This document shows positions 1 to 13,686 of a DNA stretch of 64,000 nt, in pieces; the first letter of the stretch is position 1; every line of letters starts with the position of its first letter. Origin of the DNA: Chaenocephalus aceratus. Its lineage: Eukaryota > Chordata > Actinopteri > Perciformes > Channichthyidae. The stretch is from assembly GCA_023974075.1 (NCBI GenBank), contig CM043792.1, positions 23,398,014-23,462,013 on the forward strand, given 5' to 3'. The notes below the pieces were generated by a model, which saw only the letters and a program-made list of their open reading frames with translations, ran no database searches and had not been told where the DNA came from. A program made the position numbers and the translations under genes.

Positions 1-588
1 AAAAGGAGTTAGGGAGGAGAAGTTTAGGAATAAAAATACTTTTGGATGACAGTAGGGCTAAGAGAAAGGCATGTTGAATGGCAAGGCTGAAGAAGGGGTA
101 TTCCATTGACTGCACTGGCCCCTTGGGTATCAGCATGAACAAACTGGCAATGGAAGTATTTCCCCCAGCCTCTTCAGACACTCCCGGCCATCCTAATTAG
201 GGCTCATTACCATGTGACTGGGCCCACAGCAAGACCATATGCAAATTGACTTAACAATTAACAGCGGCAGCGCCTTACACCCCTCCCTCTGCCCCCTTTT
301 CTGCTTCCTACATCAACAGCCAATGGTTTGATGTGAAGGCATCCCATACCTAAAAAGGCCCCCTGAAAAAGAGCCACAAACCCACAGCATCATGTGTTCT
401 GTTTTTTATGTGACTGTAATAGGCATGTTCTATTTTAGATAAAGTGATGGGGTGAATTAGGGGAGTTGATCACAGGAGCCCAGAGAGATCCGAGTTGTTA
501 GAGAGCGAGATAGTAATCAGAGGAGCAGGAGAAAAACAAGGAACAGGCGGATGTGCAAAGGGTGAATTGGAGCAAGCCTTGTGCCTGG

Positions 589-590
<2 letters not shown>
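1..590. other. No gene seen
   Basis: Unique-looking non-coding sequence; nothing recognised. Confidence 0.5.
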
Positions 591-686
<96 letters not shown>

Positions 687-702
687 TATATGTATGTATG
701 TA

Positions 703-740
<38 letters not shown>

Positions 741-760
741 TGTGTGAGTGTGAGGGGAGG
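591..760 (+). repeat. Compound (TG)n-(TATG)n-(AG)n microsatellite
   Basis: (TG)n from 592 to 684 with one slip, then TATG repeats, then (AG)n at 711-738, then degenerate GTGTGAG sequence. ORFs here are pure repeat translations. Confidence 0.97.
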
Positions 761-863
761 AGGGGTGAATGCATGACACAAATGCTCATATGAAAGGAGA
801 AGCAGAGAGGTTTCCATGTATGAACATCCAGCTCATACACTCAGTTGTGTCCTGGGAAGAGAC

Positions 864-903
864 TACACACACACACACACACACCCACACACACACACAC
901 ACA

Positions 904-960
<57 letters not shown>

Positions 961-987
961 ACACACACACCACACACACACAACACA
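864..987 (+). repeat. (AC)n microsatellite
   Basis: About 120 bp of AC with several single-base slips (CCACAC). It lies 100 bp from the (TG)n tract at 591-760, so the two tracts are inverted relative to each other. Confidence 0.97.
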
Positions 988-2149
988 AACCCTCCAAACA
1001 AGGTTACACATGGCATCAGCCCCGAGAAGATTACTGTGGCATCCTCTTTCCCATGAGGACGCTAACTAACTTATGTAAGCTGAGCCTGAAAAATAAAAAG
1101 CTCCACTCCACTGAATATGATTAATGATGGTAAACAGAACGCTCCAAAATAGGCCTGGGAGCTTTCAGAGTACACAAATACTGAAACACTGACAGTGCTC
1201 CAGGCTCATGTATCATCTATCTATTGACCCACAGAGTCAATCCATGCATTGACTTCAATTTCCAAACAAACTTCCTTAGTCTAATTGGACTCCAGTGGCC
1301 ATTTAAGGGCAATTTCTTCCCCGTTAGACAACAAGCTGTTTGTTTATGAGGCCATTGTGGGAGGGACACGTCTAGTAAAGAGGACACCCTTGGTTTTTAG
1401 CTGACCGAAGGAACAGCCCAATGCAAACACACATTTGGAGAATGCTCTTTTTTCTTTTCTCATCTTTCAGCACACCCCCATGTGAGGGTCACTGGGGTTT
1501 CCAGAAGAGTGTGTTGTTTGAGGGAGCCTCAGTAAGACCATTGTCACTGAGGTGTGTGGGATCCAAATATAAAGAATGACATCTAACCTCTAAAATAAAG
1601 AATGCACAAGTGATTGACACTCCCCAAATATCCCAATTCATTGTGGTGTGACAATGGAGGCACAGCTCTCAAAAGAGACTAACGTTTTTATCCTCGTGAG
1701 AAAGATGTACCACAGCCAACCAGGCCTTAAACATCACACAGGTCAAAGTCATCCATGTCTTTAGTAAAGCTTAACATGGCTTTGCCCTTTGAGGTCAGCA
1801 CTCAGCACCATATGTTCCATGCCCTTTCTGTACATTTACATTTCTGCAGCATGCCCTTTGCGTGAATTTACATGTATGTCTACAATACTGCGTGTTATGC
1901 ATTTGGTGCATCGACATCGCCTTTCTCCCCAGGCAGTGAAGCAACTTCGACCTCAGTGGTAATAAGCCCCGAAACAGGCTTATTGCAACACACACCGGCA
2001 TTCAAATACACCGAGATCCCCCGTGGGTTCAGACAAAATAACCCTGAATATATCACGCACACGCATCTCCACAAGGATATCACTCGCACACCCGTCACCC
2101 CCCATTCTCATTAGTCAATGTCCTATGGTGAACAGCACGTACCTTAATC
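988..2149. other. No gene seen
   Basis: Short random frames only. Confidence 0.5.
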
Positions 2150-2700
2150 GATGTAAACAAATCCGATCGGGAACGAAGGCAGATGCACGGTTGTCAGGTT
2201 TGATGGGAGACTGGGAGGGTAAAAATGTCACATTTCGGAATGAGCTCCGCTCGCTGTGTTTGCGTATTCTCTCTCCATCCACATGGACTCGTTCGCGGTG
2301 AGCCCAGATGATTCCTCCTGCTTCAGCTTTGAAAGCAGATCAACCCCACTATTTAGCCCGTGTCTGTTGTTCTCAGAGGCACCCTAGTGTCAGGATTAAA
2401 CTGTCACAAAGATTTTCGATCGTTTTCCCCTAAATCCTTTGTTCAGCGGTGCGCATCTTTGATGTTGACTCTGCACCAACACAGCATTCATCAAAAAAAG
2501 AAATAAAACACAAAATGAGTCGAAATCCTGTGATTTGCAGAGACGGTGGTCCCGAACCGGCTGGATCCCCTTCCCCTGCTACTGTGGGGAATCTGCCGCT
2601 GAATGTCCGGATTGACGCTCACTGCTCCCCGACGCACGTCCCCCGACTGAATGCATCACCAAAACTGCGCTCCGCATCACGCGCGTACTGGTAATCCCTC
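2150..2700. other. CpG-rich block, possible promoter or first exon
   Basis: CpG is clearly denser here than in the flanks (CTCGTTCGCGG, GCGCTCCGCATCACGCGCG). ATG 2283 opens a 38-codon frame (MDSFAVSPDDSSCFSFESRS...) and ATG 2515 opens 59 codons (MSRNPVICRDGG...). Neither was recognised. No splice structure could be confirmed. Confidence 0.3.
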
Positions 2701-2702
2701 TC

Positions 2703-2730
2703 CACACACACATGCACACACACACACACA
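2703..2730 (+). repeat. Short (CA)n
   Basis: ACACACACATGCACACACAC run, interrupted once. Confidence 0.85.
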
Positions 2731-3612
2731 GAGATAAAGTGACAGCTCTCCTCAGCCGGCAAGGAGTGCTCTGTCCTCTCTTCTTTTAACTGTTATATTT
2801 CCCGATACATAATTGGCGCCTGACAGGGGGACCACCTTAATAAATGCTTTCTAGACACACACCTCCAAAATCTATGGAGTAAATGTCACTATCACAGGCC
2901 ATACACACAGTTTACATGCGACTCCTGTTTAACTCCAGTCTACGTCTCTACGATACTGTTTTTTCCCTCGTTCACTGTGTTAACATAGAAAATAAACCAG
3001 GCTGTGTCAAGGTAAAATATCGAAACTCCATTTCCGGTTGTGTCTTTCAGAATAAAATGATTTCAATAAATTCCCAGCCTGTTATTTTTAAATAATCAAA
3101 CCCGTTTATTTTTAATATGTTATACTAAAAGAATCTCATTTATGTAGTACTTTACAGCAAGAAACGAAACCATGATAAAAGTATCATCGCATAGGAAGAC
3201 ATTAAAGGTCCCATGACATGGCCATTTCAACTGATCATAATTCCATTGTTGAGGTCAACTAGAATAGATTTACATTGTTCAATGTTCCAAAATCACATTG
3301 GTTTCTCATACAGCATCTCTGTATAGTATGTGTATTCACTCTGTCCTAAACGGCTTGTTGGAGCTCCTGCCTCCCCTCTCTATGAGCCCACTGTGCTCTG
3401 ATTGGTCAGCTCGCCCACTCTGTTCTGATGAGTCCACCACCGTTACAGCGGAACATCAGTGATTATGTGTTACAATGACGTGAGCAACCAGAAAATGACA
3501 CCAGTAATGACAAACAGATGAGAATGCATGCGTGGGTCTGGGTGCCATGTTGGCGGGACGTTGCGGGCAGGGACGTTTCCTGGACCTGGAAATATTCGGG
3601 GATTAGCCCACA

Positions 3613-3655
3613 GTACATTAAGGTACATTAAGGTACATTAAGGTACATTAAGGTA
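3613..3655. repeat. 10-bp tandem repeat (GTACATTAAG), four copies
   Basis: Four consecutive exact copies of GTACATTAAG followed by a partial GTACC. It sits inside the TTAA element, just left of the first (AC)n tract. Confidence 0.85.
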
Positions 3656-3701
3656 CCGGGCGTTTACAGTGGAATTTTCTACTGCAACACTCCCCCCCCC
3701 C

Positions 3702-3825
<124 letters not shown>

Positions 3826-3828
3826 CAT

Positions 3829-4108
3829 GTATACATCACTTCAGGGGACATTACATTGACTTACATGCATTCCTGGAGACTTATCCTAACCTTAACCATA
3901 ACCAACACATGCCTAACCCTAACCCTTACCCTTACCCTTAACCTTAACCTTAACCTTACCCTAACCCTAATCCTAAACATAACCAAGTCTTCACCCTAAA
4001 ATTAATGATTCCCCTCGGGAACCTCCAATTTGTCCCCATAAGGGAGGCGAGTCCCCACACGTGACTGTGTAAACAGATTTAGGTCCCCACAAGTATAGTA
4101 ATGCTTGG

Positions 4109-4110
<2 letters not shown>
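3829..4110. repeat. Dispersed repeat with degenerate telomere-like (CCCTAA/CCTTAA) array
   Basis: About 3885-3990 is a run of CCTAAC, CCTTAC and CCTTAA variants, imperfect versions of TTAGGG read on the other strand. It is followed by unique sequence ending GGTCCCCACAAGTATAG. The whole block is framed by two long (AC)n tracts. The imperfection and the small size argue for a dispersed repeat rather than a chromosome-fusion remnant. Confidence 0.6.

Positions 4111-4191
<81 letters not shown>
4111..4191 (+). repeat. (AC)n microsatellite, about 40 pure units
   Basis: Second AC tract framing the telomere-like repeat block. Confidence 0.98.
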
Positions 4192-4194
<3 letters not shown>

Positions 4195-4985
4195 CACCTG
4201 CGACAGTTACAATGGAGGCTCGATAATCAGCTCACGGCATATAGGTGTAAGCAGGGGTAACCTCCTCTAGAGGGGTCCGGGGCATTTTTTTTTTAATATT
4301 GAAGTTAAAAGCATCAATCTGATGCACTTTGAGAGCAAAATTAAGAGATATGGATACATCTTTCAACACCCATATGAAACAGAACTGTAAACAGATTTAC
4401 TTTTTCTTTATGGATATTTTACAAATCACTCCCCTGTGACTGTGTAATGTAAGGTAGCTTCTAGCTTCATGTTGAACATTGACAGTTATTCAACATTTTC
4501 CAGAGAGCTTTCTTTGAAATCACCAGGTAACGCTAAAAAAACACAACATTTATATTGTATGACAAAGTGTTTAATTTAATATCTCTGGCTAGCTATAGCT
4601 ACTTGCTAACAGTTTAGCTTACCCTGCGATTCAAAGTAACGTCAACGTAGCTGTAATGTATGCTTTGCTTACATGTTCGCATAACTTCAAAGTTTACTGA
4701 CATTTACATACCTTGTTTACCTGGCGCAATTGGTGGCTCTGGGGTTGTTGTGTGAGCCACCACTTGAGAATTGTCGTCTTTTTTAAGAAAAAAAAGGCTC
4801 GGCGGAGCAGACAGTGTGAGCTGGCTTACTGGTGTCATTTCCTGGTTGCTGCGTTGGGTCTGCGAGACAGCGCAAAACTTAGCCTGAACTCCGCCTGAGC
4901 ACACACAAACACTCACAGCCGAAGTAAAAACAATAAGTGTGGCTTGATATTGAGTAAGAAAAAGGTTGATAAAGGCTGTGAGAAT

Positions 4986-5016
4986 GGGATTGCGGAGAGC
5001 ATTTCTCCGCAATCCC
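4986..5016. repeat. Perfect 13-bp hairpin, 5-nt loop
   Basis: GGGATTGCGGAGA is followed by GCATT and the exact reverse complement of the first arm. It lies inside the TTAA-flanked element, near its right end. Confidence 0.85.
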
Positions 5017-5313
5017 AACGTTCACTGCGTTTGACAGTGACGCCAAGGGATCCTGGTGTGTGAGGAGCTCCACGGATTGGTCCATTTGGACCAATGGGTC
5101 CATTTGGGTATGGTCACGTCACTGTACCCAGCAAGATCTCCAACGAGGCGTTTCTGGGGCAGCATAGACAGGTCTTTTCTGTGTTAGAGTTTTACTCGCT
5201 ACAGGGTGTACTTTGAGGGTTTGTGACTTTGCAGACCGTTTACATGCAGAAAAAGCTACATAACACACAAGGGAACAGGTAATAACCGGAAAAGCATGAC
5301 ATGGGACCTTTAA

Positions 5314-6964
5314 GAGACGGTTTTCAACAGACCCTATTTTTAAATTGCAGAACTAATTCTTAAAATTATGTTTATGGAAGAATGTTTTCAAAACAGGAAG
5401 GTAACAAAAAGAACAGGTAAAGAACTGTATTTAGCACTTGACACACTGATGACAGTCTAACCATGTGTTACTTACTCAACAGAAGTCAATAGGAGCCAGG
5501 GATTGAACCACATACCCAATCAAAGGAGGGCCTATGCCTACTGCTGAGCTGCAGGAGGAACAGGCTTATAGGATGAGGTTTTTACAATGACCCGTATTGT
5601 TTTTCCTACTTGGGCAACAATCTGTTTAGGTCTACTCACAAATCCATTACCCCCTTTTCATTTTATGAAACAAGACTCTTATTTTGAAAGTAACTGAGCC
5701 CCTTTTTCGGGTTCACTCTGGTTATGCCTGACTGATTGACAGCCACAAACTACTGTGGTGCTTATTATTTCTCCCTCGAGTCACATGCTTGTCGCCTCAG
5801 CTGCTCCAATCCATCTCCCAGGGAGGCTTTCAATGGGGAAACCCCCACTATCCCAACCCCCAACCGGGCTTCCATATTGCCTTCATGGTAGTGCCTGATG
5901 TGAGCCAATGAAAGTAATCTGTAGCATAGTTTTCAATAGGTTTTAGGCATAGACTGTATATATAAAGGTTTTAGGTCCTACATGCAACCAATTTAGTGTT
6001 GGAAAAGGATGGCAGCCATGACACCTCTGACCAGGTGGCTATAATGATGCTAGTCGAAAATATTATCAGACAATGTAGATGCAACCCCCCCCCCCCCCCC
6101 TTTGTCCATTCTGATTTCATTTTGTGTGATTGCAAATAATCCAGTGATTATTGGTACTTTACTGTGTACATTTTAATTGTGAGAAGCTACACGCTGCTGT
6201 AATGTTTGGGGGACGCTGGAAACCAAAAACTGAAATTCTCACTCTCATTAGGGTTGCCCCCTCTTTGCCCCCTTATTGCCTCTTTTTCCCCCACTTTCCC
6301 TTTCACACACATAAATACATGCAAAGTGAGATGACATGCTGGCTCTGGGCAGTAAGGAGGCGTATAATATGGAGTGGCAGCTGAGGATGTGAGACTAATC
6401 TGACAGGTGCAGGCTGAGAGAGTGACAGCATGGGAAGAGGAGGAGGGGTCTCTGTAATCCACATAGGACCATTTAAGAGATTAACGGCTCTCATTTATCA
6501 GCAGACAGGCTCAGGAAATACATCAATACCATCAATTTTCATATCATCTGTGTTATCAGCAGTGAGAGATCGATACACAAGTAATCCCAGTAAAGAGATT
6601 GGACTCACCTTGTGAGTAGAGGTACAAATTGTTACTGAATTTGAAGAAAGTGGACCTTTTGTGACTTTGAAACAATTCAAGATTTGGGGGAATGAGCTTT
6701 CTTCTTTCTTGCCGGTAAGATAAGTAGATTGATAGCGTCCTCATTTCTGTCGAGGAAATATTTAGTTGGAGCCAGAAATCAGTTAGCTTAGCAAATAGAC
6801 TGTAAGGAGAGGGAAACAGCTAGTTTGCTCAGTCCAAAGGTTCACAAAATAAGCCTAACACCAAGTCTAAATGCCACTTATTAAAATGCTATACCTATAT
6901 ATATATATATACTGTTGATTAATCCATACAAAAAACAGCAATTTGCATATATTGACAGGCACAG
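5314..6964. other. No gene seen
   Basis: Contains a poly-C run (6087-6100) and an (AT)n stretch near 6896-6910; otherwise nothing recognised. Confidence 0.5.
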
Positions 6965-7311
6965 TGTTACGGTGAGTGAAGCAAGCAGGACCCAGATAAC
7001 GCTGAAAAATGCCTTTATTTCAAGGATAAATCCAAATAACTTGGACAAAACAGAACTCTCACCGGTGACCTCAATCACAAACAAAAGACGAACCAACACT
7101 GAACACAGGACGAGACAAGACTAAATACAGGGAGGGGTAATCACGAGACGAGAAACAGCCGGGCAGGGGAGGGCAACAGGTGAACGAAGACAAACCAGGG
7201 AAACTAACGACAGGGAGGGGAACACACAGAGAGGGACCAGACAATATACAAGGAGGAAAACACCCATAACCAGACATACAAAACTACCAACGTGACATAA
7301 GAATCCTGACA
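6965..7311 (-). mobile_element. Solo LTR of a retrotransposon
   Basis: A 347-bp unit that starts TGTTACGGTG and ends AATCCTGACA on the plus strand (TG...CA termini), flanked by an exact 5-bp duplication CACAG (6960-6964 and 7312-7316). On the minus strand it contains GAAATAAAGG, a polyadenylation signal in the expected part of an LTR, so the parent probably ran minus. No internal gag-pol was seen, so the element was reduced to one LTR by recombination. Confidence 0.8.
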
Positions 7312-7734
7312 CACAGTAACTTGTGGTCTCTGTCGGGTTGCCTGGCAGCCAGCTGAAACTCAAGATTTGACATAATTCAGAAGAAATCTGTAAATTAAAC
7401 AAACCAGATGTAACATGTATTATTGAGCGCGAGAGGTGCTGGGTGGCCGTTTCCAGTCTTCATGCTAAATTAAGCTGCTCTACCGCACAAATGTGAGATT
7501 GGTGTCAATCTTCTCATCTAACTAACAGAAAAAGCATATTTCCCAAATTGTCAAACTATTCCGTGCACATACAGTATATAACACAATCCTACTACTATTG
7601 ATTTGTTTTCTCAGTAGAGTTCAGATCTAATAATAATGACACTACTGTAGATCACAACTTTGTTGAAGTTTGATTACCAACACACACTGGGAAAATGTTA
7701 CTTACTTAAACGATTTCTTTCCTGGGCCCCTTTT

Positions 7735-7865
7735 AGCTTTACTTGTTATATAATTGATGATTTCTGTGATTGTAATTAACGTGACTGTGTGTGATGAACT
7801 GTCGTGTGGTTATGTGTCTTGAAAAAGAGATCTTTGTCTCAATAAGACTTCCTTAAGAAATCACC
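7735..7865 (+). mobile_element. LINE 3'-tail remnant
   Basis: TCTTGAAAAAGAGATCTTTG followed by TCTCAATAAGACTTCCTTAA resembles the tail of the minus-strand LINE at 38222-38996. There is no coding part. Confidence 0.4.
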
Positions 7866-11419
<3,554 letters not shown>

Positions 11420-12383
11420 CTCCCTGCATGACACGGTCCTGGCCTTGTTCACCAGGGAGTGTGTGAGAAGACTGCAGAGGGCGAGTGTCTGTGGGAAAAT
11501 GTTGCCAGACAACACAGGGGTATGTGACAGGAACAGCAAGCTAAAATGGGACAAACACGTTTAGTTAAGATAGATGGTAAGAGCTATGAAACAGATGTAT
11601 GAACCCTATGGAAACAGCAGATGTGGGGCCTTCATCTTGTTTGCATGAATGTTTGCAACATGTATAAACAGAAAAAGAGCCTTTGGATTTAACTGACTTC
11701 AAGATTTAAACAAAGTCATTCGGTTTGTCCATTCCTTTCAATTGATTGCCATGAAACGTAGACATTCATGGTCCCCAGAGGAGGGATCAAACTGTCACAA
11801 TGAAGTGGATATTTATGTTTTGAGGGAAATGTCTCAACAATGGCATCTCAAAAAAATTTGGTGACCATTCAAATTCACCTGGGAATAGTTTGTTGCCACT
11901 CTGACATATTTTAAAAACTTCGATTTTTACAGACAAATAGCTATACAATCAATGATCTTCCCATGAAGCTTACATATGTTGTGCTTGGTGCTAATTAGCA
12001 ATACGCTTAACAAAGATGCTGAACATTATGAATACGAAACCATTGGCAATAGTCCAAACAATGCTTTACATAACCTACCTTTTGAAGTTTCTAGGTTTCA
12101 TTTCACTATTGCTGTTTTACTAGTGTGACAGTTCACTCATTTTAGATTTTACTGTTGTTTTTTTAATCTTTTTGAGTCTGCTAATGTGTCCACGTTAATG
12201 TGTTTTTGTGTTTACCATAAAAACCTCAGGAGGTAAACATAAAGAAGTCATAATATAGCAGTTATTTTGAGCTCTATAACAACGAAATCTAATTCCCAAA
12301 TGCTCAGAATATGGACATTTGTGAAATTGCTACTGTATACTGTATCTTGAAGAAATGACAGACATCAGGTGTGTTGTTTGGGT

Positions 12384-12389
12384 TTTATT
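12384..12389 (-). terminator. Candidate polyadenylation signal of proz
   Basis: AATAAA on the minus strand, about 430 nt downstream of the proz stop codon (12822-12820). A second AATAAA lies at 12575-12570. Either could end the mRNA. The call rests on the hexamer and its position only. Confidence 0.35.
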
Positions 12390-12819
12390 ACATGTATAAC
12401 ATTCATAGAACAGTGATTACTTTGAGTGTTGCAAGGTGCATGTCAGTTGCTAAAAATAACATTACATAAAGATTAGTAGAAGGTCGCACATCACAAAACA
12501 CATGCTGAATAATTCATTGCTTTTCTTGCTGCTTTCAACGATACAGAAGCTAGAGAAAGTGCTTCTCTGTTTATTTGACCGAGGCGCCACCTTGTGGATA
12601 AATGAGGACGTCAGCAGTGACACAGGGAAGCAATAGCCTAGATTTAGACAATAGGGTTGCTATAGTTTTTACTTTAAGAGGTATGTAATATTAAAAGACA
12701 AAACCAAGGTTGATCTTCAAGCCCTAAATTAAACATGTTCATCTGATTTCCTGTTTAAAGTATATAATCCCCTGCATTATAATATATTTTCATCACCAGT
12801 CACCTCCCTGTTTCCCTGA

Positions 12820-13646
12820 CTAGTTTGAACCCATGATCTTCCGCAGCCAGCCTTGGTGACGCGACACTTTCTGGAAGATGAAGCCTTGGTTGCAGTCGGC
12901 CCCTGGCGGCAGGCTTACCACCCCCGTGAGGAAGAACACGTCCCTATAGAGGGTGAGCAGGGGGCTGCCGGAGCTCATGGTGCAGTCAGCATTGGCCTGG
13001 GCAGTGGTGCAGCCCAGTTTATTGGTCATCATTTGGGGGTACGTCTCCAGACACTTAGGCAGTCTGCCGTACACCAGCTGGTTGAAGGTGAGCGGGCCCT
13101 GGAAGGCAGTTTCCTCTTTGGGTTCTTTCCAGCCGCTGACTATGGCCGGATACTCTCCCGCCAACAGGACATTCTCTGCAAAGTCTCTTTCTGGCAGACA
13201 GGCAGCAGTCACCTCCTTCTTAAAGTTGATGTGGCTTTGTAGCTCAATCACAGTCAGGTCATTTTCAGGGCGACCCTCCACATAGCGTGGGTGATGGTGA
13301 AGTTCTTTCAAATACATCGTCTGCTCTCCAGATTCATAGGTGGTGCTTCGCTTGCCTGAGGAGGGGCAGGTAAGACATTAATGATGATTATTATTGTTTG
13401 CCTTTTACGCAGTAGTAGTTCACCAGAAGTAGTAATAGTGGTAACTAAATGAGTATGTGTTTGTCTACTCACCAACAACCACCTGGAAGGAGCTGTACTT
13501 TTTGGCACAATGAGCTGTAGTCAAGACCATGTTCTCCTTCAGAATGACTCCGCTGCAGAAACCTGCGGAATCTGCGCTGACCAGAAGAGCCTGCAAAACA
13601 AAACAGTGACGCACAACAATAAGCCCCTGGTCTATCGTGACCTGTC

Positions 13647-13686
<40 letters not shown>

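Noticed and set aside
470..1069. Overlapping ORFs of about 70-115 aa rich in Thr-His or Val-Cys
   Set aside because: They are pure translations of (TG)n and (AC)n repeats on both strands; the same applies at 3638-3941, 3991-4197, 20590-21011, 41742-42035, 48010-48255 and 49666-50600.
3881..3990. Interstitial telomere from a chromosome fusion
   Set aside because: The hexamers are degenerate, short, and enclosed in a dispersed element with CA tracts on both sides.
12853..13285. Plus-strand ORFs of 110-129 aa
   Set aside because: Antisense shadows of the last proz exon.
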